Source: SIG307 sp964545045
GTDB taxonomy: Bacteria > Bacillota > Clostridia > Lachnospirales > Lachnospiraceae
DNA length: 23,313 nucleotides
Direction of reading: 5' to 3'
Assembly (NCBI GenBank): GCA_964545045.1
Contig: CAZJEN010000042.1
Span: 1-23,313, forward strand
The position numbers were made by a program, and so were the translations under genes. Below are positions 6,673 through 14,841 of this stretch, piece after piece; the stretch's first letter is position 1, and each line of letters begins with the position of its first letter. The notes under the pieces were generated by a model, which was not told the origin of the DNA, ran no database searches, and worked only from the letters and a program-made list of their open reading frames with translations.

Positions 6673-8181
6673 TTACACATAATCTCCGATATATTGCTCA
6701 AACTCCTCCGCAGACATCAGCACCTTACGCGGCTTGGTGCCTTCTTCCGGACCTACCACTCCGGCTTCTGCCAGCTGATCCATAATCCGGGCTGCACGGT
6801 TAAAACCGATTTTGTAGGCACGCTGCAACATACCGATGGAAGCCTTATCCTTTTCGATAATCAGCTTTCCTGCATCTGCGAAATACTCATCGTAGCCGTT
6901 GGCATTGCCGGAATTTGCACCTGACGAATCGTTTCCACCCGTCGGCATATTGGAAATCTTCTCAGATATCTCCGTATTATAAGCACTGCCCTCATTATTC
7001 GACTTTAAGAACTCAACTACCGCACTGACCTCTCTGTCGGATACAAAAGCACCCTGTACACGTACCGGTTTGGAATAACCGGACGGGAAGAACAACATAT
7101 CACCCTTACCGAGAAGCTTCTCCGCTCCGGCTCCGTCCAAAATCGTTCTGGAGTCAATCGCGGAAGATACCGCAAAGGCGATACGGGACGGAATATTGGC
7201 CTTAATAAGCCCCGTAATAACGTTAACCGACGGACGCTGGGTTGCAATCACAAGATGAATACCAGCTGCTCTTGCCAACTGTGCCAGACGACAAATGGAA
7301 TCCTCCACCTCGCCCGGAGCAACCATCATCAAATCCGCAAGCTCGTCCACAATAATCACAATCTGCGGAAGGTGCTTGTACTTTTCTTCTTCAAGTCCCT
7401 GCTTTGCCGCATCTGCCACACGCTCGTTATATCCCTTAATATCACGAACTTCAAGTTCCGCAAACTTCTGATAACGCTCCATCATCTCGATTACTGCCCA
7501 GTTTAACGCTGCACTGGCTTTCTTCGGATCAGTTACTACCGGAATCATCAAATGAGGAATTCCGTTGTATACAGAAAGTTCTACCACCTTCGGGTCCACC
7601 ATAATCAGCTTTACCTCGGAAGGGTCTGCTTTATACAAAATACTCATAATCAACGTATTGATACATACGGACTTACCGGAACCGGTGGCACCCGCAATGA
7701 GAAGGTGCGGCATCTTAGCAATATCCGTTACCACCGTCTGTCCACCGATATCCTTACCTACCGCAAAGGCTACATTGGATCCGTGACCGTTGAACTCAGA
7801 AGACTCTAACAGTTCCCGTAACAATACGGTGGAATTTTCTTTATTAGGTACTTCGATACCCACAGCCGCTTTTCCCGGAATCGGTGCTTCGATACGCACA
7901 TCCGCAGCAGCTAAATTTAACTTAATATCATCCGCAAGGCTTGTAATCTTGCTGACTTTCACGCCCTGCTCCGGCTGAAGCTCGTATCTGGTAACCGCCG
8001 GACCGCAGCTTACATTGGTTACAGTAACTCTTACGCCGAAACTGTCAAGAGTACTCTGTAACTTCATAGCAGTATCCTGCAGTTCTCTCTCGGATACCCC
8101 CTTTGTCCCCTTCGGTTTTGTCAATAAATCAATCGGCGGAAACTCATATTTCTTGATTGGCTCGCTCTCTTCAATTACCAA
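6673..8181 (-). CDS. ftsK: FtsK/SpoIIIE DNA translocase, motor part, separated from its N-terminus by an amber stop
   Basis: This carries the beta-alpha motor and gamma DNA-reading domain of a septal DNA pump that moves chromosomes through division or sporulation septa. Visible motifs: Walker A GATGSGKS (residues 164-171 of this part), Walker B VIIVDELADLMM, the ATQRPSVNVITG segment, and a winged-helix gamma domain ending EEGTKPRKVLMSAEEFEQYI. The motor looks intact. It is in the same frame as the part at 8320-9963 but is cut off by TAG at 8322-8320. The coordinates start at an in-frame TTG without a ribosome binding site, so independent translation is doubtful; suppression of the stop or loss of one repeat copy would restore a complete protein of 983 residues. 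Confidence 0.85.
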   Translation of the reverse strand: MVIEESEPIKKYEFPPIDLLTKPKGTKGVSERELQDTAMKLQSTLDSFGVRVTVTNVSCGPAVTRYELQPEQGVKVSKITSLADDIKLNLAAADVRIEAPIPGKAAVGIEVPNKENSTVLLRELLESSEFNGHGSNVAFAVGKDIGGQTVVTDIAKMPHLLIAGATGSGKSVCINTLIMSILYKADPSEVKLIMVDPKVVELSVYNGIPHLMIPVVTDPKKASAALNWAVIEMMERYQKFAELEVRDIKGYNERVADAAKQGLEEEKYKHLPQIVIIVDELADLMMVAPGEVEDSICRLAQLARAAGIHLVIATQRPSVNVITGLIKANIPSRIAFAVSSAIDSRTILDGAGAEKLLGKGDMLFFPSGYSKPVRVQGAFVSDREVSAVVEFLKSNNEGSAYNTEISEKISNMPTGGNDSSGANSGNANGYDEYFADAGKLIIEKDKASIGMLQRAYKIGFNRAARIMDQLAEAGVVGPEEGTKPRKVLMSAEEFEQYIGDYV

Positions 8182-8653
8182 AGGTTCTATCGGTTCACTG
8201 TCACCGGAAGATTTTCTCGTTCTTCTCGGAGCTGCGGTTGCCTCAGTATTATCTACACTTGTAGAATCATCTTTTGCGTCATAGCTCGACGCAGCTTCGG
8301 AATCGACAGTCCCCTGAAGCTAGTATCTGGTAACCGCCGGACCGCAGCTTACATTGGTTACAGTAACTCTTACGCCGAAACTGTCAAGAGTACTCTGTAA
8401 CTTCATAGCAGTATCCTGCAGTTCTCTCTCGGATACCCCCTTTGTCCCCTTCGGTTTTGTCAATAAATCAATCGGCGGAAACTCATATTTCTTGATTGGC
8501 TCGCTCTCTTCAATTACCAAAGGTTCTATCGGTTCACTGTCACCGGAAGATTTTCTCGTTCTTCTCGGAGCTGCGGTTGCCTCAGTATTATCTACACTTG
8601 TAGAATCATCTTTTGCGTCATAGCTCGACGCAGCTTCGGAATCGACAGTCCCC
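7976..8653. repeat. 339-bp in-frame tandem duplication inside ftsK
   Basis: Unit one is 7976-8314 and unit two 8315-8653. They are identical except for one position: c at 7983 versus a at 8322. On the coding strand this changes GAG (Glu) to TAG. 339 bp is 113 codons, so the reading frame is kept across the junction. The unit covers part of the hydrophilic linker and the start of the alpha domain (from GTVDSEAA to AVTRYELQ). The bases flanking the unit share almost no homology, so simple repeat-mediated recombination does not explain it. Confidence 0.97.
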
Positions 8654-9963
8654 GTCGGCCGGAACTTCTGTCCCCCGGAAGTCTGGCGGATTCCGTCATC
8701 TCCCAACGCATCCAGCTGTTCTGCTACCGTCGGTCCCTTACGAGGGGTATTGTTCCATTTCAAGGTATTGTTTTCTCCGCTTTTAGCGATTCCCGATTGA
8801 CCGTAGCTTCCGTTTGTATTTGTCCGTTCTACATATGTAGTATCTTTATATTCTCCCGTTTCAGGCGAAATCTCCATAAGATGCAAGCCTGCATTCTGGG
8901 CTTTCCGTTCTTCACTGTACAACGCATTGACCTCGGAAACGGTTTGCTCCGGCAAGGTATACTGATTATTCATGTCAAGTGTAAAATCTCCGGTCGGTGT
9001 TTTGCCTCCGAAGAAATTCTTCTTTTCTTTTTTCGGACGAACCGGCTTCTCCGCCTCCACCGATACCGGTCTCACAGTCTCTTTTCCGGTTATAGGCTCC
9101 AACTTTGCCTTCTCTTCCTCGGACAACAAATAGGTCTTTGCCCTACGCTCTCCCTGCTCTCTACGCTTTTCCTCTATCAGACGTTCCCTCTCTGCCTGAC
9201 GTTCCTCATAAGATTCCCTACGTTCCATCGCATGTACCTTATGTAATGCATAGCGTTCATTACTCTTCTTTGCAATCCATGCAAAAATCGCCTTTTTCGA
9301 AAAAAGCATAAAGAACACCAAAAACAGCGCAATCACAACAACATAGGTACCTACTTTTCCGAACAGCGGCTCAAACAAAGAACAAATCAATCCCCCACAG
9401 ATACCGCCGCCTTTTTTATATACTTCTGCCAGCTTATAATACTGTCCTACCGAAATCTTCTCTACCGTCCCAACCGTCTCCAGCTGCTCCGGCAAATAAG
9501 AAGTCATTAACTGAATCAACGCTGTCAGCATAAACAACATACCGCTTGCATACAACAGCTTCGGAGTCAAAGCACGATTGCCTCTGTTGGCAAGAATAAA
9601 CGCCGTACCGAAAAACAAAATGACCGGGAACACATATGCGACCAGACCAAACATACCGAACATAATCCCGTTTGTTACAGTTCCCACGGCTCCACCCAAA
9701 TTAAAATGGCTCAAAAACAACAACACCGATACCACAAGAGCAATCATAAGAACTACTTCATTGTTAATCTCGCTGTTTTTTTTGTTATTCTGCGTATTCT
9801 TCCGAGCTGTGGAGCTGCGTCCGGACGTACTTCCGCTGCTTCTTCCGGTGTTTCTTGTGCTTCTCGTTCCTGCCGAACGACCTGTGCCGTTGCTTGAACG
9901 CGCTCTGGAAGTACTTGTTGCGGTATTCCGCTTCACTCCTGTTTGTTTCTTTCCGGATGCCAT
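8320..9963 (-). CDS. ftsK: FtsK/SpoIIIE DNA translocase, N-terminal membrane part, ends at premature amber codon
   Basis: 547 residues. The first 65 are Ser/Thr/Arg/Asn-rich; four membrane segments follow (residues about 70-92, 100-128, 135-153 and 205-230), as in the FtsK/SpoIIIE anchor. Then comes a long charged linker (RRESYEERQAERERLIEEKR, predicted coiled coil) and a low-complexity region, and finally the first copy of the duplicated 113 residues, ending ...AVTRY before TAG. This product would have a membrane anchor without a motor. The ATG at 9963 follows AAGGAGGGATGAA. It starts 17 bp after the uppP stop and is probably transcribed from the uppP promoter. Either a real disrupted gene or an assembly/sequencing error at the junction. 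Confidence 0.85.
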   Translation of the reverse strand: MASGKKQTGVKRNTATSTSRARSSNGTGRSAGTRSTRNTGRSSGSTSGRSSTARKNTQNNKKNSEINNEVVLMIALVVSVLLFLSHFNLGGAVGTVTNGIMFGMFGLVAYVFPVILFFGTAFILANRGNRALTPKLLYASGMLFMLTALIQLMTSYLPEQLETVGTVEKISVGQYYKLAEVYKKGGGICGGLICSLFEPLFGKVGTYVVVIALFLVFFMLFSKKAIFAWIAKKSNERYALHKVHAMERRESYEERQAERERLIEEKRREQGERRAKTYLLSEEEKAKLEPITGKETVRPVSVEAEKPVRPKKEKKNFFGGKTPTGDFTLDMNNQYTLPEQTVSEVNALYSEERKAQNAGLHLMEISPETGEYKDTTYVERTNTNGSYGQSGIAKSGENNTLKWNNTPRKGPTVAEQLDALGDDGIRQTSGGQKFRPTGTVDSEAASSYDAKDDSTSVDNTEATAAPRRTRKSSGDSEPIEPLVIEESEPIKKYEFPPIDLLTKPKGTKGVSERELQDTAMKLQSTLDSFGVRVTVTNVSCGPAVTRY

Positions 9964-9980
9964 TTCATCCCTCCTTGCAC

Positions 9981-10841
9981 TTATGCCAAAATGCTGAATA
10001 ATACCGCAAATGCTCCCATGGCAAAGCAGTAATATGCAAAATACTTAAACTTCTTTCCTCTTACAATTACCAACATGGTCTTAATACAAATATAACCTAC
10101 AATACCGGAAACCACAGTACCGGCCAGATAATTCACTACGTCGGAACCCGAAAGCATCTCCGGTGCAAAATCCAAAAGTTCCAGTACCAATGCACCTAAA
10201 ATTGCCGGAATGGACATGATAAAGGAATACTTTACCGCAAACTCTCTGGAAAAGCCGCAAGCAAGACACGCAGTAATGGTGGTTCCGGAACGTGAAATTC
10301 CCGGGAACGTTGCTACACCCTGTGCTACACCTACAATTGCTGCCCTTCCGTAGGAAGTATCCGCCTCGGTAAGCTTGCCGTCCGGTAATCGATCGGAAAT
10401 TAACAACTGTACACCGTTTACCAAAAGTAAAATTCCCGGAACAATCAAAGTGGCCGATGCCGCATTAATCCAGTCACTGAGTAAAATTCCCATAATACCG
10501 GTCGGTATCGTAGACACAATTACAAGCATTACAAAACGACGATACGGAGTGGTCACCACCGGCTGCCACTTTTCTTTCTTAAACAAGCAACCGAACAAAC
10601 TCTGAAAAAACTGACCGATGATGGCGAAACCCTCTTTGATCAGTTCAAAGATATCCTTATGGAACACTACAAAAACCGCCGCCAACGTGCCTAAATGAAG
10701 CAGTACGTCAAACAACAGCCCTGTGTCCGTATTAAATCCCAATACATTCTTAAAAATCGCCAAGTGTCCTGAACTGCTGATCGGCAGGAACTCGGCCACA
10801 CCCTGAATCAACCCTAAAATAATCGCTTTTAATAATTCCAT
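9981..10841 (-). CDS. uppP: Undecaprenyl-diphosphate phosphatase (BacA/UppP)
   Basis: A 286-residue polytopic membrane protein. It removes a phosphate from undecaprenyl diphosphate so the lipid carrier can be reused for peptidoglycan and other wall polymers; overexpression gives bacitracin resistance in other bacteria. Both signature motifs are present: GLIQGVAEFLPISSSGHL at residues 10-27 (catalytic Glu17 and the SSSGH loop) and FPGISRSGTTITA in the middle, with the conserved arginine. About seven or eight hydrophobic segments are visible. AGAGG lies about 10 nt before the ATG. It has its own promoter at 10876-10904 and leads into ftsK 17 bp later. Confidence 0.96.
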   Translation of the reverse strand: MELLKAIILGLIQGVAEFLPISSSGHLAIFKNVLGFNTDTGLLFDVLLHLGTLAAVFVVFHKDIFELIKEGFAIIGQFFQSLFGCLFKKEKWQPVVTTPYRRFVMLVIVSTIPTGIMGILLSDWINAASATLIVPGILLLVNGVQLLISDRLPDGKLTEADTSYGRAAIVGVAQGVATFPGISRSGTTITACLACGFSREFAVKYSFIMSIPAILGALVLELLDFAPEMLSGSDVVNYLAGTVVSGIVGYICIKTMLVIVRGKKFKYFAYYCFAMGAFAVLFSILA

Positions 10842-10865
10842 TTTTAAAATCCTCTTTTCAGTTTC

Positions 10866-10904
10866 CTATCTTATAATTATATAAGATAGAACAGAAAAAC
10901 TCAA
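10866..10904 (-). promoter_or_regulatory. uppP promoter with palindromic operator around the -10 box
   Basis: On the minus strand -35 TTGAGT (10904-10899) and a perfect -10 TATAAT (10881-10876) are 17 bp apart. The -10 box is embedded in a 9-bp perfect inverted repeat, CTATCTTAT (10866-10874) and ATAAGATAG (10881-10889), with a 6-bp centre. The -35 box overlaps the 3' arm and U-run of the terminator of the upstream ABC operon. A dimer bound to this palindrome would block RNA polymerase. Confidence 0.7.
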
Positions 10905-10938
10905 CCCTTTCAGCCAAAAACTTTTCTGAAAGGGTTGA
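10895..10938 (-). terminator. Intrinsic terminator of the ABC exporter operon
   Basis: A perfect 13-bp stem, TCAACCCTTTCAG (10901-10913) and CTGAAAGGGTTGA (10926-10938), with a 12-nt loop. On the minus strand a run of five U (10899-10895) follows. It begins 27 bp after the stop of the second ABC gene. Confidence 0.93.
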
Positions 10939-10965
10939 ATCAACTCAAACATAAATCCGTACTTT

Positions 10966-12738
10966 TTAATTTTCAAACTGGGCCATATAAAGCTTGTAAT
11001 ATTCGCCCTTTTTCGCCATTAACTCCGCCGGCGAACCGGACTCCATAATGCCGCCCTTATCTACCACAAAAATCCGGTCTGCCTTCTGAATCGTGGACAA
11101 ACGGTGTGCCACCACAAAGGAGGTGCGCCCTTTTAACAAAGTCTCGATTCCCTGCTGAACCAAAAGCTCTGTATGAGTATCGATACTGGAGGTTGCTTCA
11201 TCAAGAATCAGAATCCGTGGTGCGGACACCATGGTTCTGGCAAAGGCCAAAAGCTGACGCTGACCGATGGAAAGCCCCGCTCCTCTCTCCTTAATCTTGG
11301 TATCGTAGCCGTTTTCCATCTTCATAATAAACTCATGGGCATTGACCGCCTTCGCTGCTGCCTCGATTTCCTCGTCGGTAGCATCCAGCTTCCCGTACCG
11401 GATATTATCCCGTACCGTTCCTGAAAACAAGAAATTGTCCTGGGTCATAACACCCATCTGCTCTCGCAGGCTCGCCACTGACACCTTTTTGATATCGTAG
11501 CCGTCGATGCTTACTTCTCCTTTTTGTACATCATAGAAACGGGATATCAGGTTCACAATGGTAGATTTTCCCGCACCTGTCGGTCCTACCAAAGCAATAG
11601 TCTCTCCCGGCTTTACCGTAAAACTGACATCGGACAATACATCCGGATCATCGTCATAATGGAAAGATACATGGGAAAAGGTCACTTCTCCCTTGATTTT
11701 CGGAAGCTCTACCGCATCCTCCGCATCCGTAATTTCCGCCTCCGTATCCAAGATTTCAAAGATACGTTCCGCGCCGGTAATGTTTGTCACCAACTGATTG
11801 TAGAAATTACTGAGATTCATCAGCGGCTGCCAGAACATGGCAATGTAGCTGCCAAAGGAAATCAACGCACCTACCTGCACCTCTCCCTTTCCGATCAGAG
11901 TTACACCGACCCAGTACATCATCATACCTGCAATTCCCCAACAGATATCCACCACCGGTCCGAAAGCATCCGCATACCGTACCGCCATATCAAAGGAATC
12001 GTAATGCTGCTTTAACAAATCGTCAAAGGTCTCTTCTGTTTCCTTTTCCGCATGGAAGCTCTGAATAACACGGATTCCCGCCACATCCTCATGCAAAAAG
12101 GCATTCAGATTGGAATTCTTTTTACGGAAAATCTGCCATCTTTTATGTGACTTACTCTGCACAAACCATACACCGATTGCCATCAGCGGCATAGCGCTCA
12201 TGGAAGCCAAACCAAGCTTTCCGTTCTTTGCAATCATAATAATCACAACCGCAATCAGCGTGATTGCGTCCGGAATCAATGTGGTCACACTGTTTGCCAG
12301 TACATCCTTTAAGGAGTTCACATCTCCCATCAATCGTGCCAAAATCTTTCCCGTCGGTCGGCTATCAAAAAACTGAAAGCCTAAGGTCTGGATATGCTCG
12401 TACAGTTCCTTACGAATCTTTACCAGTACATCGTTTGACACCTTCGCCATCAAATACATACGAAGCTTAATCAACAGAATCAAAAGCACATTCAGCGTAA
12501 TGCCGAGAATACCCAGTTTAATTAAGCCCTCCGAATCCTTATTTGCAATATGTACGTCGATGGCCCGCTCCAAAATAATCGGATTCAATAATACAATCGT
12601 TGTGGTTGCTGCCATCAAAAGCATAACAACCGCAATCGTCTTTTTATAGCCGAACAAATATTGAAATAACCGAAACAAGGTCTCCCGTTTGGTCTTATTT
12701 GAAATCTGCTCGTCCTGCTTTGTTGCATTTCTAGCCAT
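10966..12738 (-). CDS. ABC exporter half-transporter, catalytic subunit of heterodimer
   Basis: 590 residues: a six-helix exporter membrane domain (about 30-320) and a nucleotide-binding domain (about 348-590). Visible motifs: Walker A GPTGAGKS (385-392), Q-loop MTQDNF, a deviant signature LSIGQ (489-493, usual LSGGQ), Walker B ILILDE with the catalytic Glu514, and H-loop His545. The partner (12751-14517) has the reverse pattern. Together they give one complete ATPase site (this Walker A/B with the partner's LSGGQ) and one degenerate site, as in BmrCD, LmrCD and TM287/288. It starts 12 bp after the partner's stop. Multidrug or peptide export is the likely role; the substrate is not visible in the sequence. 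Confidence 0.93.
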   Translation of the reverse strand: MARNATKQDEQISNKTKRETLFRLFQYLFGYKKTIAVVMLLMAATTTIVLLNPIILERAIDVHIANKDSEGLIKLGILGITLNVLLILLIKLRMYLMAKVSNDVLVKIRKELYEHIQTLGFQFFDSRPTGKILARLMGDVNSLKDVLANSVTTLIPDAITLIAVVIIMIAKNGKLGLASMSAMPLMAIGVWFVQSKSHKRWQIFRKKNSNLNAFLHEDVAGIRVIQSFHAEKETEETFDDLLKQHYDSFDMAVRYADAFGPVVDICWGIAGMMMYWVGVTLIGKGEVQVGALISFGSYIAMFWQPLMNLSNFYNQLVTNITGAERIFEILDTEAEITDAEDAVELPKIKGEVTFSHVSFHYDDDPDVLSDVSFTVKPGETIALVGPTGAGKSTIVNLISRFYDVQKGEVSIDGYDIKKVSVASLREQMGVMTQDNFLFSGTVRDNIRYGKLDATDEEIEAAAKAVNAHEFIMKMENGYDTKIKERGAGLSIGQRQLLAFARTMVSAPRILILDEATSSIDTHTELLVQQGIETLLKGRTSFVVAHRLSTIQKADRIFVVDKGGIMESGSPAELMAKKGEYYKLYMAQFEN

Positions 12739-12750
12739 TCATACTCACCT

Positions 12751-14517
12751 CTATTCTGTAAACAGAGCAATTTCGCCCGTAACCGCAACCTCTTCCGGCG
12801 CACCCATGTATTCCCCGTACTGCGCCTGATAGGTCTTATAATAATATCCGCGCTTTGCAAGCAACTCCTCGTGAGTTCCCCGCTCCGCAATTTTACCGTC
12901 CTCCAGCACAATAATTTCGTCTGCATGACGCACAGAGGAAATACGATGTGCAATGATAAGCTTTGTAATTCCCGTAATTTCCCGAAGGGTCTTTTGAATC
13001 ATCCGCTCCGTTTCCATATCCAGTGCCGACGTGGAATCGTCCAGTACAAGAATCGGTGCCTTCTTAGCAAAGGCTCTCGCCATACTGATTCGCTGCTTCT
13101 GACCGCCGGATAAGCCCACACCGCGCTCACCGATAATCGTATCCGCACCGTCCTCCAGTTTTCCCACAAAGCCTGCTGCCTGCGCCTTCTGCAGCGCCGT
13201 AGTCACTTCCTCGTCCTTAAGCGTGTTCTTCTGTCCCAGTTTTACGTTTTCACTGACGGAATCCGAGAACAGAAACACATCCTGCATTACAAGAGATACA
13301 CTCTCTCGTACCTGTCCGAGAGATAATTCCTTTACATCCACACCGTCTAACTTTACCGAACCATCCGTGGTATCGTACATACGAAGCAACAGATTAATCA
13401 AAGAACTCTTTCCGGAACCTGTAGCTCCGATAATACCAAGGGTATTTCCTGCCGGAACCTGAAAAGAAACATCTTGTAGAATCTTCTTTTCTTCCAGCTC
13501 AAAGCTGACATTTTCAAAAGTAATTTCACCCTTTACCTGCGGAATCACCACCGGTTCCTCCGGCTCAGCAATCATGGAAGTCTCATTATAAATCTTATTA
13601 ATCTTTTTCCGGGATGCAAAAGCCGCCGCCAGCTCATTGGACAACCAGCCCAGCATCTCCAACGGCCATACCACGTTGTTACAGTATTCGATAAATGCAC
13701 CGAGAGTACCCAGTGTGATTTCTCCGTCCATCACCATCACACCGCCCACAATAATGGATGTAATCGGTAACACCTTGGAAATCATCTGAAAAAACGGATA
13801 ATAGCGAATCCAAAGCCTCGACTGCCGCATATTCAAGTCGTAATACTTTTTATTATGCTGCATGAACTTTCCGATTTCGAATTTTTCCCTTGCAAAAGCC
13901 TTTACGGTACGAACCCCTGCCAGATTCTCCTCCGCCACGGTGTTCATCTCCGCATTTTCTTCACTGATATCCTCGTATACCTTGTCTAACTTCCGCTCCA
14001 GTACAATGGCCAGCACCGCACAAATCGGAATGGCAATCAGCGGAATCACGGACAGCTTCAGACTGATACGCACCATACAAAACACGACCATGGACATGTG
14101 AATAATCACATTCAGTATCAGCATACCGATATATCCGAAAGAAGCCTGGATACGGTCCACATCATCTTTGACACGGGACATAATCTCACCGGTATTGCTC
14201 TTGTCAAAATAATTTACGGACAGCTTCTGGATATGTCGAAACAAGCCCTTACGGATATCCACACTGATTTTAAAGCTGGTGGTATCAAACAGATACTCCT
14301 TGGTGTAACCGAACACCACTCGCCCCAAGGCAAACACCAGCATCATTAAGAGAGAATACTTTAACAACGAAAGTTCTCCCTTTCCGATGACATCGTCGAT
14401 AATCCGAATTGTCACCATCGGGTTCAACATATCGATGGTAATCTGCAACACCAGACAGACCACCGCAATCAGATAGAAGAACCAATACTTTCTCAAATAA
14501 TAACTTACCTTCTTCAT
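12751..14517 (-). CDS. ABC exporter half-transporter, degenerate-site subunit of heterodimer
   Basis: 588 residues: membrane domain (about 10-300) and nucleotide-binding domain (about 328-588). Walker A GATGSGKS (364-371), consensus signature LSGGQ (469-473) and H-loop (AHRISS) are present, but Walker B reads ILVLDD, with Asp494 where the catalytic Glu normally is. This is the expected companion change for a heterodimeric exporter. The ATG at 14517 follows GGAGGAG. Upstream are a terminator-like hairpin, a 33-codon ORF and a consensus promoter, an arrangement that suggests attenuation. A 13-bp complementary pair (one bulge) links the end of the leader ORF to the sequence directly before this ribosome binding site. 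Confidence 0.93.
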   Translation of the reverse strand: MKKVSYYLRKYWFFYLIAVVCLVLQITIDMLNPMVTIRIIDDVIGKGELSLLKYSLLMMLVFALGRVVFGYTKEYLFDTTSFKISVDIRKGLFRHIQKLSVNYFDKSNTGEIMSRVKDDVDRIQASFGYIGMLILNVIIHMSMVVFCMVRISLKLSVIPLIAIPICAVLAIVLERKLDKVYEDISEENAEMNTVAEENLAGVRTVKAFAREKFEIGKFMQHNKKYYDLNMRQSRLWIRYYPFFQMISKVLPITSIIVGGVMVMDGEITLGTLGAFIEYCNNVVWPLEMLGWLSNELAAAFASRKKINKIYNETSMIAEPEEPVVIPQVKGEITFENVSFELEEKKILQDVSFQVPAGNTLGIIGATGSGKSSLINLLLRMYDTTDGSVKLDGVDVKELSLGQVRESVSLVMQDVFLFSDSVSENVKLGQKNTLKDEEVTTALQKAQAAGFVGKLEDGADTIIGERGVGLSGGQKQRISMARAFAKKAPILVLDDSTSALDMETERMIQKTLREITGITKLIIAHRISSVRHADEIIVLEDGKIAERGTHEELLAKRGYYYKTYQAQYGEYMGAPEEVAVTGEIALFTE

Positions 14518-14552
14518 AACTCCTCCAAAACCTGCATCTTGTCGTAAATATA

Positions 14553-14588
14553 GATAAAGAGCCCGTAGCGCATTCGCACTACGGGCTC
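14553..14588 (-). terminator. Intrinsic terminator/attenuator in the ABC operon leader
   Basis: On the minus strand, GAGCCCGTAG (14588-14579) and CTACGGGCTC (14568-14559) form a 10-bp GC-rich stem with a 10-nt loop, then TTTATCTATATTT. It lies 32 bp after the 33-codon ORF and 41 bp before the ABC start codon. It has no gene of its own to end other than the small ORF, so attenuation is likely. Confidence 0.75.
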
Positions 14589-14620
14589 ACATTCATCGTA
14601 TCATAATCAAAAATGATATT

Positions 14621-14722
14621 CTATCGCGGACAAGATGAGGTCATACCATATGTTCTCTGCACATAACTCATACAAAAATATTCTCTTTTTGTCATCATTA
14701 CATTCGCTTCTTTGTTGTTCAT
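14621..14722 (-). CDS. 33-codon leader ORF upstream of the ABC exporter
   Basis: The ATG at 14722 has GAGG eight nt upstream and lies about 58 nt after the predicted transcription start. The 33-residue product begins MNNKEANVMMTK and ends GMTSSCPR; it has two cysteines (residues 17 and 31), several tyrosines and methionines, and no signal peptide. The frame is open to 14815, but that stretch covers the promoter, so the short form is the real one. The position between promoter and terminator of a heterodimeric ABC exporter matches the bmrB leader peptide of B. subtilis, whose stalled translation relieves termination. The alternative is an exported signal or RiPP-like peptide carried by the exporter. 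Sequence alone cannot decide. Confidence 0.6.
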   Translation of the reverse strand: MNNKEANVMMTKREYFCMSYVQRTYGMTSSCPR

Positions 14723-14786
14723 ATCGCATACCTCACTTTCTTTTAAATTTCGGCTTACGCCGATTCCTTTTCTTAACAACACCTGT

Positions 14787-14815
14787 ATTATAGTCTTCCT
14801 AATACGTCTTGTCAA
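14787..14815 (-). promoter_or_regulatory. Consensus sigma-A promoter of leader ORF and ABC exporter
   Basis: A perfect TTGACA (14815-14810) and perfect TATAAT (14792-14787) are separated by 17 bp on the minus strand. A small hairpin with a GUAA tetraloop (14763-14750) follows in the leader, before the ribosome binding site of the 33-codon ORF. Such a strong promoter before an exporter would need downstream control such as attenuation. Confidence 0.92.
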
Positions 14816-14841
14816 TCCTTATTTTTCAAATATTCCGATTT

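Noticed and set aside
8015..8623. Two identical 89-codon plus-strand ORFs
   Set aside because: They are antisense shadows of the duplicated ftsK segment; their identity only reflects the 339-bp duplication.
14723..14815. Upstream extension of the leader ORF to 64 codons
   Set aside because: The extra codons cover the -35 and -10 boxes of the promoter, so they lie upstream of the transcript start.
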